Positions 26,646 to 35,592 of a stretch of DNA of 64,000 nt are shown in pieces; position 1 is the first letter of the stretch; every line of letters begins with the position of its first letter. The DNA is from an uncultured Bacilli bacterium (GTDB lineage: Bacteria; Bacillota_I; Bacilli_A; RF39; UBA660): contig CAKOQQ010000001.1 of NCBI GenBank assembly GCA_934101425.1, positions 62,001 to 126,000 on the forward strand, given 5' to 3'. The translations under genes were made by a program, and so were the position numbers. The notes beneath the pieces were generated by a model. The model was not told where the DNA came from. It saw only the letters and a program-made list of their open reading frames with translations, and did not search any database.

Positions 26646-27737
26646 TTATATCATACTTTTTATTAAATCTACTTTATTTAATTTTTCATAACTTAAATTA
26701 TTTTTACCAAAATGTCCAAAACAAGTAGTTTTAGTATAATCTAAATGTTTTAGATCTAACTCACTAATTATATTTTTAACACTAAAATCAAATACTTTAT
26801 TTATTATACCTAGTATTTTTTCTTCAGATATTTTATTTGTATTAAATGTATTTATACTTATAGATATAGGATTTTTAACACCTATTAAGTATGATACTTG
26901 TATTTCTATTTTATCAGTTATACCAGCAGCTACTACATTTTTAGCTACATATCTTGCATAATAAGCAGCACTTCTATCTACTTTTGATGGATCTTTTCCT
27001 GAAAAGGCTCCACCACCAACTTTAGCAAAAGAATGATAACTATCTACTACTATTTTTCTACCAGTTAATCCTGCATCACCACTAAATCCCCCTATATTAA
27101 ATCTACCTGTTGGATTAGTTATAAATTCATCTACAGATACATTATACTTATTACATATTTCTTTTGCTAATTTAATAATAATTTTATCAGTTTCTTCTCT
27201 TTCTAACTCAGTATTTTGATAACAAATTGTAAAATTAGTTATTTTAATTAACTTATCATTATCATATAAACCAGTTATTTCAGCTTTACCATCAGGTAAA
27301 AATCTATTATCTTCTTTAACTAAATTAGCATATGCTTCACTAAATAATTGTAGTATTACCATAGAAACTGGTAAATAATATTCGGTATCATTAGTAGCAT
27401 AGCCAAACATCATACCATTATCACCAGCACCATTTACTTCTTCATTAGTACCAAGAGCTATATCAGTACTTTGAACTCCTAAATTATTTATTATTTCATA
27501 ATTAGTATCATATCCAACAGAATCAAGTACAGCCTTAACTATTTTTTCTACGTTGATACTTGCTTTTGTTGTGACTTCTCCAGTTACAAATATTTTACCT
27601 TTACCACCACATACTTCTATACCACATCTTGAATTTTCATCAGACTTTAAACACACCTCTAAAATGGCATCACTTATTTGATCACATACTTTATCTGGGT
27701 GTCCCCTAAATACTATTTCATTACTATATAACTTCAT
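26646..27737 (-). CDS. metK: S-adenosylmethionine synthetase
   Basis: 363 residues, slightly shorter than the usual ~390. It makes SAM from methionine and ATP. Signatures visible: GHPDKVCDQISDAIL at the N-terminus, GAGDNGMMFGYA, and GGGAFSGKDPSKVDRSAAYYARY. It is preceded by a SAM-I riboswitch, giving feedback by its own product, and has an AAGGAGG ribosome site. Confidence 0.95.
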   Translation of the reverse strand: MKLYSNEIVFRGHPDKVCDQISDAILEVCLKSDENSRCGIEVCGGKGKIFVTGEVTTKASINVEKIVKAVLDSVGYDTNYEIINNLGVQSTDIALGTNEEVNGAGDNGMMFGYATNDTEYYLPVSMVILQLFSEAYANLVKEDNRFLPDGKAEITGLYDNDKLIKITNFTICYQNTELEREETDKIIIKLAKEICNKYNVSVDEFITNPTGRFNIGGFSGDAGLTGRKIVVDSYHSFAKVGGGAFSGKDPSKVDRSAAYYARYVAKNVVAAGITDKIEIQVSYLIGVKNPISISINTFNTNKISEEKILGIINKVFDFSVKNIISELDLKHLDYTKTTCFGHFGKNNLSYEKLNKVDLIKSMI

Positions 27738-27774
27738 AAATCCTCCTTACAAATGAAATAAATCATCCTATAAA

Positions 27775-27808
27775 GAAAAAACACACTCAAAGATAACCAT
27801 GAGTGTGT
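27775..27808 (-). terminator. Terminator of the S-box expression platform
   Basis: Minus-strand stem ACACACTCA/TGAGTGTGT with a T run, directly after the aptamer's closing P1 strand. SAM binding would favour this terminator and switch metK off. Confidence 0.9.
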
Positions 27809-27896
27809 TATCTTATAGACTCTAGCATTACCACCTAACTAAATAGGTTGGTGTGATTTCATAGGGCTAGTCCCTCCATCACTCTTTATAAGATGT
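27808..27896 (-). ncRNA. SAM-I (S-box) riboswitch aptamer
   Basis: The minus strand shows the conserved S-box core: closing CATCTTATA/TATAAGAT P1, AAGAGTGATGGAGGGACTAG, CCCTATGAAATC, CACCAACC and GGTGGTAATGCTAGA. It is placed upstream of metK, as expected. Confidence 0.95.
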
Positions 27897-27917
27897 ATCT
27901 TAATTTTATATCATAAA

Positions 27918-28229
27918 TTATTTGTTGTCAATAACACTTTCTAAATAAATTTTATTTTTAAAAGCCCCTCTTTTTTCTACCTTCATTTTCCTTATAATAT
28001 CAAATTCTATTAAAGACATTTTTTTATAATCTAATATAGCTAACATAACTTCATATAAATCTGCTAGTTCTTCTATATCATTTCCATCTAAATATTCATT
28101 TAATTCTTCTTTTAATTTCCTATTAAGTTCTTTAAAATATTCCTCATCATCTAATATTCTAACTATTGGAGTAGCTCCATTTTTTTTAATAATATCAGGA
28201 ATATTATCTCTTACTAACTTATTATACAT
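27918..28229 (-). CDS. MazG-like / PRA-PH superfamily NTP pyrophosphohydrolase
   Basis: 103 residues beginning MYNKLVRDNIPDII, a start typical of the small phosphoribosyl-ATP pyrophosphohydrolase-like family. Metal-binding acidic helices are visible as KEELNEYL and EELADLYEVMLAI. Probably hydrolyses nucleoside triphosphates (house-cleaning). No histidine genes are nearby. It overlaps the RluA gene by 8 bp. Confidence 0.8.
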   Translation of the reverse strand: MYNKLVRDNIPDIIKKNGATPIVRILDDEEYFKELNRKLKEELNEYLDGNDIEELADLYEVMLAILDYKKMSLIEFDIIRKMKVEKRGAFKNKIYLESVIDNK

Positions 28230-28872
28230 GAAACATCCTCATAAATTCAGATGGAACTTTACTTTCAAATGTCATAACTTCATTAGTAATTGGATGTCTT
28301 ATAACCAATTTATTGGCATGAAGTCCTAGTCTTCTTAAAGGATTAGTTTTAGCATTATACTTTTTATCGCCTATAATAGGTGAACCTATATTACTTAATT
28401 GAGCTCTTATTTGATTTTTTCTACCAGTAGTTATTACTATGTCAAGTAAACTATAACTTTTACTTTCTTTTAAAACTTTATATTTAGTTATTGCTAATTT
28501 ACCATTATCACTTACATATACATGATGAATGCTATTTTCCATTAAGTGATTTTTTAAAGTATCTTCTTTTTTCTTTAATTTTCCTTCTACTACAGCTACA
28601 TATTTTCTTTCAATAGCATATATATCCCAATTATTTTGTAAGATATCTTTTATTTCTTCTCTTTTGGCAAATAATACTAAACCACTAGTTTCCTTATCTA
28701 ATCTATGAACAATAAAAATTTTGTTACTTTTTCTTTTCGTTTTTTCATACATAAGAACTTTATGATATAAAGTATTATCTCGTTCTTTTTCTGTACCTAT
28801 TGTAAGTAAATGAGCATCTTTATTTACTACAATTATATCTTTATCTTGATAAACAATATCTAACTTCTTCAT
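28222..28872 (-). CDS. RluA-family pseudouridine synthase
   Basis: 216 residues without an N-terminal S4 domain. Catalytic Asp lies in HRLDKETSGLVLFAK; the second motif is GRKNQIRAQL. It converts uridine to pseudouridine in rRNA or tRNA; the target position cannot be assigned. Between the HD protein (8 bp) and the MazG-like gene (8-bp overlap) in a tight operon. Confidence 0.85.
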   Translation of the reverse strand: MKKLDIVYQDKDIIVVNKDAHLLTIGTEKERDNTLYHKVLMYEKTKRKSNKIFIVHRLDKETSGLVLFAKREEIKDILQNNWDIYAIERKYVAVVEGKLKKKEDTLKNHLMENSIHHVYVSDNGKLAITKYKVLKESKSYSLLDIVITTGRKNQIRAQLSNIGSPIIGDKKYNAKTNPLRRLGLHANKLVIRHPITNEVMTFESKVPSEFMRMFHV

Positions 28873-28879
28873 AACCCTC

Positions 28880-29455
28880 CTATAAATTATCTTTTATTTC
28901 ACTAAATAAATCATATACATTATATCCAAGTAGTGAATCTATATACTCTTTTAATTTATATACTTCTTTAATATGATACTGTGTACTTTCTGTTACCCCT
29001 CTTCTTAAAATAATATCAATAAGTCTTTTATCTACTGTATTTACTACATTCGTACACATCAAATCACACAAATTTATAATTTTTTCATAAATAGTATACT
29101 CATGATTTTTAATAAATTGTGTTCTAAATGGTATATCTTCTGGAAGACTTCCAGCTGTGCATAAATAATCATTATTTAAGTATGAATGAGTTAAACAAAT
29201 ATTGGCATATTCATCACTATATCCTAACTCTTTAATATAATTAAATCCATTTAAATCATGAAGTGGAAAACTACCAAATCTTTTACCAATATCATGAATA
29301 TAACCTAATACTCTAGCTTTTTCTTTATCTAAATTTAATTTTTCTGCAATAACACTTGCAGTATCTCCAACACATATACTATGGCTAATCCATCTATTAT
29401 CAGGAGCTAAACTACCTTCTTCATTTAACAATTTTAAAGCTTCTTCTTTATTCAT
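28880..29455 (-). CDS. HD-domain phosphohydrolase
   Basis: 191 residues with the HD signature: His25 region (HSICVGDTA), HDIGKRFG and later D in NLCDLMC. These metal-dependent enzymes hydrolyse nucleotides or phosphate esters. The gene's promoter region (TATAAT near 29476) is divergent from that of the radical SAM gene. Substrate unknown. Confidence 0.75.
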   Translation of the reverse strand: MNKEEALKLLNEEGSLAPDNRWISHSICVGDTASVIAEKLNLDKEKARVLGYIHDIGKRFGSFPLHDLNGFNYIKELGYSDEYANICLTHSYLNNDYLCTAGSLPEDIPFRTQFIKNHEYTIYEKIINLCDLMCTNVVNTVDKRLIDIILRRGVTESTQYHIKEVYKLKEYIDSLLGYNVYDLFSEIKDNL

Positions 29456-29499
29456 ACTATCACCTATTTAATTATATCATATTTTTTTACAAAAATATA

Positions 29500-29513
29500 C
29501 AAACATTTGTTTG
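29500..29513. promoter_or_regulatory. Palindrome overlapping divergent promoters, LexA-box-like
   Basis: CAAACATTTGTTTG is a perfect palindrome resembling the Firmicutes LexA box (CGAAC...GTTCG type) with mismatches at the outer bases. It overlaps the -35 of the DNA-repair-like radical SAM gene. Confidence 0.3.
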
Positions 29514-29539
29514 CTTTTAAACAAAATATATTGTATACT
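29511..29539 (+). promoter_or_regulatory. Promoter of the radical SAM / TIGR03915 / GroEL-like operon
   Basis: TTGCTT (29511-29516), 17-bp spacer, TATACT (29534-29539), followed by AGGTGG and the ATG at 29555. Confidence 0.7.
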
Positions 29540-29554
29540 TAAATAGGTGGTAAT

Positions 29555-30760
29555 ATGGACATAAAAGAAAAATTAAAAATACTTGCAGATAGCGCTAAAT
29601 ATGATGCTTCTTGTTCATCAAGCGGTAGCAATAGAAAAGGAAGCTATGGAAATGCTAATATATCTGGTATATGCCATTCATTCTCTAGTGATGGTAGATG
29701 TATTTCTCTTTTAAAAATTCTTATGACTAATATTTGTATATATGATTGCAAATATTGTATAAATAGAAGATCAAATAATAATGTAAGAACTATATTTACT
29801 CCTTATGAAATATGTAATATTACTATGAATTTCTATAAAAGAAATTATATAGAGGGATTATTTTTAAGTTCTGGTATTATTAAAAGTCCTGATTATACAA
29901 TGGAAAAAATGATAGAAACGATAACACTACTTAGAAGAAAATACAAATTTAGTGGGTATATACATGCTAAAGCAATACCAGGTTGTAGTGAGGCACTCTT
30001 AAAAAAATTAGGATACTTAGTTGATAGGTTAAGTGCCAATATAGAATTACCAACTGATAATGGATTAAAATTACTAGCACCAAATAAAGATTTAAATAAA
30101 GTAAGTAAAATTATGAAATATGTAAATACTAATAAAAATAAAAGTTTTGTTAGAGCTGGTCAAAGCACACAAATGATTATAGGCGCCACAAATGAAAGCG
30201 ATTTGGATATAATTAGTAAAAGTGAAAACTTATATAATACTTATAATTTAAAAAGAGTATTTTATTCAGCTTATATACCAGTTAATAAAGATAAAAATTT
30301 ACCAGCACTTATAGTTCCACCATTAAAAAGAGAACATAGACTTTATCAAGCAGACTTCTTGCTTAGATATTATAATTTTACTGTGGAAAACTTACTTGAT
30401 AAAAATAATCCAAATTTTAATATACTTTTAGATCCAAAATGTGATTGGGCAGTAAAACATTTAGATGAGTTTCCAAAAGAAATAAATACATGCTCATATA
30501 ATGACCTACTTAAAATACCAGGAATAGGAGTTTTAAGCGCTAAAAGAATAATATCATCTAGAAAATACTTTAATTTGGATTTTAAAGACTTAAAGAAAAT
30601 GGGTGTTGTTCTTAAACGAGCTATATATTTTATAACATGTAATAATAAATACTATATAAGTCATAAATATTTTAAAAAAAGTTTTATTGTGGAAAACTTA
30701 TTATTAGAAGATAAAACTACTAAAATAGAAACTAATAATACACAACTTACATTATTTTAA
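29555..30760 (+). CDS. Putative DNA modification/repair radical SAM protein (TIGR03916-like)
   Basis: 401 residues. N-terminal CSSSGS...GICHSF region, radical SAM motif CIYDCKYC (about 65-72), and a C-terminal helix-hairpin-helix LLKIPGIGVLSAKRI, a DNA-binding motif. This combination matches the family annotated as putative DNA modification/repair radical SAM proteins, which is usually paired with a TIGR03915 protein, as here. The chemistry is unproven. Its stop overlaps the next ATG by one base. Confidence 0.82.
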   Translation: MDIKEKLKILADSAKYDASCSSSGSNRKGSYGNANISGICHSFSSDGRCISLLKILMTNICIYDCKYCINRRSNNNVRTIFTPYEICNITMNFYKRNYIEGLFLSSGIIKSPDYTMEKMIETITLLRRKYKFSGYIHAKAIPGCSEALLKKLGYLVDRLSANIELPTDNGLKLLAPNKDLNKVSKIMKYVNTNKNKSFVRAGQSTQMIIGATNESDLDIISKSENLYNTYNLKRVFYSAYIPVNKDKNLPALIVPPLKREHRLYQADFLLRYYNFTVENLLDKNNPNFNILLDPKCDWAVKHLDEFPKEINTCSYNDLLKIPGIGVLSAKRIISSRKYFNLDFKDLKKMGVVLKRAIYFITCNNKYYISHKYFKKSFIVENLLLEDKTTKIETNNTQLTLF

Positions 30761-31515
30761 TGAATAAATTATATACATATAAAGATACTTTTAGTAGTTT
30801 ACTAAGTTTAATAAAATATTTATCCACATTTAATATAAAAAATATAAATATTAAAAATGACTTATACACACCTAATTTATTAGAAAGAGAGATATTTTTA
30901 GATATAAATACTCTAAATATAGAGGCAGTAATCATAAATGATATAGGCATAATTAACTTTAATGTACTATTTTACCTTTATTTATCTAATGAAAAAAATA
31001 AAGAAAATATAATGTATTACTTTTATTTAAATGCATTAAGATATAAAGATACTATATTAAAAAGAAGAAATTTAAATTGTGTTACTGAAGCAAATAGAAT
31101 TATCAAATATGTAAAAGGTGAAAATCATAAGTTTAAAGGATTTGTTAGATTTAAAGAACTTAATAGTAAAATACTTTATTCAGAAATAAATCCAACCAAT
31201 AATATATTACCAATACTCTCTATTCATTTTAAAAATAGACTTAAAGAAGAATGTTGGATTATTAAAGATGTTAATAGAAATATATATGCGTTATATGATA
31301 AAAAAGCTATACAAATAGTGAATGTGGAAAAAATCCCCTTAAATGTGGAAAACTTGAGTAATACCGAAATAGAAATGGAAACCATGTGGAAAACTTTTTA
31401 TAATACTATTGGTATAGAAGAAAGAAAAAATAATAGATGTAGAATGAACTTTATGCCTAAAAAATATTGGAAATACATTTTAGAAGTGAGGGATATAAAT
31501 GAAGAAAGTAATTAG
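30760..31515 (+). CDS. TIGR03915-like putative DNA metabolism protein
   Basis: 251 residues. Translationally coupled to the radical SAM gene (TAATG). The C-terminal METMWKTFYNTIGIEERKNNRCRMNFMPKKYWKYILE block is the family hallmark, linking it to uracil-DNA-glycosylase-like partners in other genomes. No catalytic residues can be named. The coding sequence carries four of the DnaA-box sequences described under findings. Confidence 0.75.
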   Translation: MNKLYTYKDTFSSLLSLIKYLSTFNIKNINIKNDLYTPNLLEREIFLDINTLNIEAVIINDIGIINFNVLFYLYLSNEKNKENIMYYFYLNALRYKDTILKRRNLNCVTEANRIIKYVKGENHKFKGFVRFKELNSKILYSEINPTNNILPILSIHFKNRLKEECWIIKDVNRNIYALYDKKAIQIVNVEKIPLNVENLSNTEIEMETMWKTFYNTIGIEERKNNRCRMNFMPKKYWKYILEVRDINEESN

Positions 31516-32986
31516 TGGAAATGAATTATATGACAATATGACAAAAGCAACAAGCTTAATTTGTAGTACTGTTAAAACTACATTAGGGCCTAAAGGATGT
31601 AATGTTATAATTGATGAATCAAACTTATCACCATATATTACAAATGATGGTGTCACAATTGCTAATAATATTTGTAGTGACGATGAAGTAATAAACGCTA
31701 TACTAACTATTACTAAAGAAGCTAGTATAAAAACTAATAATGATGTTGGTGATGGTACTACTTCCACATTAGTACTTTTAGAAAAAATATTTAATGAAGG
31801 ACTAAAAGAAATAAAATGTGGAAAAAATCCTATGATACTAAAAAAAGAGCTTTATGAAGATTTAGAAGATATAATATTAGAAATAAATAAATATAATAAG
31901 AAACCTTCTAATGATGATTTACTTAAAATAGCAACTATATCAGGTGGTAATAATAAAATAGGAGAAAATGTTACTAAGTCTTATTTAAAAAGTAATGAAA
32001 TAGAAATTATAGAAGACACTGAAACTTATATAGAAGAAATAAATGGTTATACATTTGATACCATAATCGCAAGTCCATATTTCTTCAAATATAATAAAGA
32101 ACTATCATATAATAATTCTTACATTATACTTTTTGATAATGATATATGTAGTACCGAAGAAATCGCTAATATATTAAACTATACAATAAATAATGATAGA
32201 TCACTAATTATAGTAGCAAATGATTACAGTGAAAATTTTATAAATGAAACAATTAATTTATATTTAGATAGTGATATAAAAATATGTCTACTTAAAAATC
32301 CCGAATATGGCATAAGAAGATATCAACTATATGAAGATTTAAAAGCTATAACAAAAGCAAATATAACTAATGATATTATTACAATAAACGATATTGGTAC
32401 TATAAACACTATAAAAATAAATAATGAAAATACAAATATAATGTTTACATATGATAATGATATAAAAAATAGAATAAAAGAAATAACAAAAAGTGGATTT
32501 GATGAATACTATATAAGTCAAAAATTAGCAATGTTTACATCATCTCTTATAAAAATACATATTAGTGCAAATACAGATACTGAAAGAAAAGAGATGAAAA
32601 TGCGTTATGATGATGCCTTATGTGCTATAAGAGAAGCTAAAAATGGTATTATTCCTGGTAGTGGACTTATTTTATATCAAATAAGTAACAAATGTAAAAA
32701 TAAAATATTTAAAAACTCTCTTTCAGCTATTTTAGATCAAATACTATATAATGCCGGATTAGATGAAAATAAAATAAAAGATTACATAAAAAGTAACAAT
32801 TTCCAAAAAATATACAATATTATTAATGACATGTATGAAAGTGTAGATGATACTAGTGTACTAGATCCTACATCTGTGGTAATAAATAGCTTAGTAAATG
32901 CAACTTCCATAGCTAGTATGTTACTTACTACTACATCAATTATAGTAAATGAGCATATAGAAACTCACTATACAAATGAAATTTGA
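31499..32986 (+). CDS. Divergent GroEL-type chaperonin (orphan paralogue)
   Basis: 495 residues, about 45 shorter than GroEL. Group I chaperonin landmarks remain: TTLGPKGCNVII, NDGVTIA, DVGDGTTSTLVL (ATP-binding Asp), GIIPGSGLIL in place of GIVAGGG, and VLDPTSVVINSLVNATSIASMLLTT near the end. The middle (apical) domain is poorly conserved. No groES lies beside it, and it overlaps the TIGR03915 gene by 17 bp, so it is the third gene of a DNA-repair-like operon. Its stop is TGA. Probably specialised rather than the housekeeping chaperonin. Confidence 0.8.
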   Translation: MKKVISGNELYDNMTKATSLICSTVKTTLGPKGCNVIIDESNLSPYITNDGVTIANNICSDDEVINAILTITKEASIKTNNDVGDGTTSTLVLLEKIFNEGLKEIKCGKNPMILKKELYEDLEDIILEINKYNKKPSNDDLLKIATISGGNNKIGENVTKSYLKSNEIEIIEDTETYIEEINGYTFDTIIASPYFFKYNKELSYNNSYIILFDNDICSTEEIANILNYTINNDRSLIIVANDYSENFINETINLYLDSDIKICLLKNPEYGIRRYQLYEDLKAITKANITNDIITINDIGTINTIKINNENTNIMFTYDNDIKNRIKEITKSGFDEYYISQKLAMFTSSLIKIHISANTDTERKEMKMRYDDALCAIREAKNGIIPGSGLILYQISNKCKNKIFKNSLSAILDQILYNAGLDENKIKDYIKSNNFQKIYNIINDMYESVDDTSVLDPTSVVINSLVNATSIASMLLTTTSIIVNEHIETHYTNEI

Positions 32987-33032
32987 TTTTTTTAATTAAA
33001 CATGCTAAAATACATAACTCGTAGGTGATTAT

Positions 33033-33680
33033 ATGGAATATGAAAATAAAGAGTTATGTTCTTCTTGTAAAGGTATGTGCTGTAAGAAAAGTGGTTGTGA
33101 CTACTTTGTTAGTGATTTTGAAAGAATTACAAAAGATGAAATATTAAAAGCTCTTTTACCTGGTAAAATATCAATTGTTTCAGCATTTAAAAAAAGTGTT
33201 ATAAATGGTAAAGTTATACTTACACCATTCTTATATTTACGAGCTAGAAATAAAGATAGAGATATAGTAGACTTATTCTCTATGAAAAAAACTTGTTCAA
33301 TGCTTACTGATACTGGATGCTCATATAGTTTAGAAGATAGACCTGGTGGAGGCGTAAACCTTATACCTAAGAAAAACGGTTGTAAACCTCTTAAAGATCC
33401 TATTGAAGAAATGAGAAAATGGGAACCATATCAAGGAGTACTAGCAAAAATTGTAAAAAGAATAACAGGCAAAAGTGTTGATAAAGTTTTAAGAGAAGAT
33501 GTTGAAGAAGTATTGTATCAAATATTAACAGAACAATTTGATGGAATAAGTAAAAGAGAAATAGCTGATATAGTAAGTGGATTACAAGATTTAATATTAG
33601 CATTTCCTAATGAATATGAAAACGCTAAAATAAGAGCAAAGAAATATATTAAAATATACGAAAAAAAGACTACTGAGTAG
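33033..33680 (+). CDS. YkgJ-family cysteine-cluster protein
   Basis: 215 residues. The N-terminus has CSSCKGMCCKKSGCDYF and there is a central CSMLTDTGCSY with DRPGGGVNLIP, the pattern of the YkgJ/UPF0153 putative zinc- or iron-chelating domain. Biochemical role unknown. Start ATG follows AGGTGAT. Confidence 0.7.
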   Translation: MEYENKELCSSCKGMCCKKSGCDYFVSDFERITKDEILKALLPGKISIVSAFKKSVINGKVILTPFLYLRARNKDRDIVDLFSMKKTCSMLTDTGCSYSLEDRPGGGVNLIPKKNGCKPLKDPIEEMRKWEPYQGVLAKIVKRITGKSVDKVLREDVEEVLYQILTEQFDGISKREIADIVSGLQDLILAFPNEYENAKIRAKKYIKIYEKKTTE

Positions 33681-33689
33681 TCTTTTTAT
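33662..33689. terminator. Bidirectional terminator between YkgJ-like gene and tRNA-His
   Basis: Stem AAAAAGACTACT/AGTAGTCTTTTT, containing the stop codon of the plus-strand gene and lying 3' of the minus-strand tRNA. Confidence 0.85.
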
Positions 33690-33696
33690 TATCTAA

Positions 33697-33773
33697 TGGG
33701 GCGACATAAGGGAATCGAACCCTTGCATAACGGAACCACAATCCGCCGTGTTAACCCCTTCACCAATGTCGCC
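33697..33773 (-). tRNA. tRNA-His (anticodon GTG)
   Basis: Cloverleaf on the minus strand: acceptor GCGACAT/ATGTCGC with the extra 5' G(-1) opposite C73 that marks tRNA-His, anticodon stem GCGGA/TCCGT around loop TTGTGGT, T arm with GGTTCGATTCC and encoded CCA end. Confidence 0.93.
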
Positions 33774-33894
33774 ATGTCATATAGACATATATATAATATC
33801 AGTTTTTTATTGTTTTGGCAATACTTTTTTTTAATAATTAAAACACCTATACACATAACACCTAATTACATAAATTATGTTAGGAGGTAAGTCA

Positions 33895-34353
33895 ATGAAT
33901 AATAATTATTATAATCAAAATATGTTTGATACTACAAACTTAACTAGTGACTATTATAATTATGTAAATAATAATTATAATCAGCCATATAATCAAAATA
34001 TGAAGAATATAAATATATATAACCCATATCAAGGTTATATAAGAGGTAATATGTTTCCTGATTTATATAACACATATAAAATAAATGCACCTTTTGAAAT
34101 TGAGCCATTAAATGAACAGGCTGATATGCTTACTAATATTGACGCTTATTCATTTGCATTAAAAGACTTAAATTTATATTTAGATGTTTACCCTAATGAT
34201 AAAACTATGATTGATTTATATAATAGATATTTAATGCAAAAAAAGCAAATTGTTAGAGATTACGAAAATAAATATGGGCCTTTAACATTAGATAGTGAAT
34301 CATTAAATAAATATCCTTGGGCGTGGGATGGTAAACTCCCATGGGATAGATAG
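33895..34353 (+). CDS. cotJB: CotJB spore coat protein with an N-terminal CotJA-like segment
   Basis: The start is at ATG 33895, seven bases after GGAGG; the ATG at 33877 precedes that site. 152 residues. The C-terminal domain (SFALKDLNLYLDVYPNDKTMIDLYNRY...ENKYGPLTLDS...YPWAWDGKLPW) is CotJB. The Asn/Tyr-rich N-terminal part contains PYQGYIRGNMFPDLYNTYK, like the GTLFPDLY motif of CotJA, suggesting that CotJA is fused or absorbed. Next to cotJC (9-bp gap). Inner coat component of the spore. Confidence 0.85.
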   Translation: MNNNYYNQNMFDTTNLTSDYYNYVNNNYNQPYNQNMKNINIYNPYQGYIRGNMFPDLYNTYKINAPFEIEPLNEQADMLTNIDAYSFALKDLNLYLDVYPNDKTMIDLYNRYLMQKKQIVRDYENKYGPLTLDSESLNKYPWAWDGKLPWDR

Positions 34354-34362
34354 GAGGTTAAT

Positions 34363-34923
34363 ATGTGGGCATATGAAAAAAAATTACAATATCCTGTTAA
34401 CATAAACAAAAAGGATTTGAAATTAGCTAAATATTTACTAAGTCAATATGGTGGTCCTGATTCAGAACTTGCTGCTGCTACTAGATATCTAAATCAAAGA
34501 TATACTATGCCAGATGATAAGGGGAAAACACTTCTTACTGATATTGGTACTGAAGAATTAGGTCACTGGGAAATGATCGCCGCTATGATATATCAACTTA
34601 TGAAAGGTGCAACTATAGAAGAATTAAAAGAAGCTGGATTAGGTGCAAATTTTGCACAACACGATCATGCTCTTTTCATAACAGATGCTAATGGAGTACC
34701 TTTTACTACTTCTTATATAGAAGCTAGTGGAGATTTTATAGCTGATTTAGAAAGTGATATGGCAGCTGAACAAAGAGCTAGAGCTACTTATGAACATTTA
34801 ATGGATTTAACTACTGATCCAGAAGTAATAGCACCACTAGCATTTTTAAGACAAAGAGAAATTGTTCATTATCAAAGATTTAAAGAACTAAGAAATTACT
34901 ATTTAGAAAATAATACTAAATAG
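34363..34923 (+). CDS. cotJC: CotJC, manganese-catalase-family spore coat protein
   Basis: 186 residues of the Mn-catalase fold. Metal-ligand glutamates and histidines are visible in ELAAATRYLNQRY, GTEELGHWEMI, AEQRARATYEHL and REIVHYQRF. CotJC is part of the inner coat and may detoxify peroxide in the mother cell. An AGGAGG site precedes the ATG. Operon with CotJA/B fusion; a terminator follows. Confidence 0.92.
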   Translation: MWAYEKKLQYPVNINKKDLKLAKYLLSQYGGPDSELAAATRYLNQRYTMPDDKGKTLLTDIGTEELGHWEMIAAMIYQLMKGATIEELKEAGLGANFAQHDHALFITDANGVPFTTSYIEASGDFIADLESDMAAEQRARATYEHLMDLTTDPEVIAPLAFLRQREIVHYQRFKELRNYYLENNTK

Positions 34924-34937
34924 TATTTTTTTTTATT
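34913..34937 (+). terminator. Rho-independent terminator after cotJC
   Basis: Stem AATACT/AGTATT with a loop of four and a run of eight T, overlapping the end of the gene. Confidence 0.8.
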
Positions 34938-34965
34938 TTTTTTACATAATAATATTGGTGACTTT

Positions 34966-35592
34966 ATGAAATATATTATGATGCTATTATTATTATTTAC
35001 TGTAGGGTGTACAAAAAATATAAATATAGATAATATACAAAATATAAATTATAAAAATGTAGCATTTTTAGATTATGATTATAAAAATATAATTGATAAT
35101 GTTAATGGGAAATATAGTAAAACTAATAAAATTGATGATAACAATAGTACTATAACAATTGTAGATAAATATAATATAAATACTTTTTATATTACTAAAA
35201 ATAAAATATATACAGTTTATGATAATGATATATACTATAAAGAAAATAAGGACTTATTATCAATCTTAGATAGTAAATATCTAGAATATACTAATACTAA
35301 TTTCTTTACTATTACATATAATACTACCTACACTAAAAGTGATTCTTTAAATATTAAACTTGATAATACTGATAATAATTATAATTTGGAATTAAAAGAT
35401 ACAATATATAATTTAAATATATATGATAACAGTAATGATGAACTTTTATATAGCATTGATAATATAGATAATAACTCTATAAATATAAGAACTAATAAAG
35501 ATATTAAAATAACTTTTGAAAATAAATATAACTTTATATTTTCTATAACAAGAGATAATGATGAATTTATTACAAAAATAAAACAAAAGTAA
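34966..35592 (+). CDS. Hypothetical lipoprotein (208 aa)
   Basis: Signal peptide with lipobox LFTVGC, then an extremely Asn/Asp/Tyr/Ile-rich mature part (repeated NTDNN, DNSND, NIDNNS). The composition reflects very AT-rich DNA. No domain recognised; predicted beta-rich. Start ATG has GGTGAC. It ends at a terminator shared with the convergent zinc-ribbon gene. Confidence 0.65.
   Translation: MKYIMMLLLLFTVGCTKNINIDNIQNINYKNVAFLDYDYKNIIDNVNGKYSKTNKIDDNNSTITIVDKYNINTFYITKNKIYTVYDNDIYYKENKDLLSILDSKYLEYTNTNFFTITYNTTYTKSDSLNIKLDNTDNNYNLELKDTIYNLNIYDNSNDELLYSIDNIDNNSINIRTNKDIKITFENKYNFIFSITRDNDEFITKIKQK

Noticed and set aside
33696..33890. Open frame on the plus strand over the tRNA-His gene
   Set aside because: It is antisense to a complete tRNA with CCA end; no protein-like composition or ribosome site.
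33877..33894. Earlier ATG for the CotJB-like gene
   Set aside because: It lies upstream of the GGAGG site that serves the ATG at 33895.
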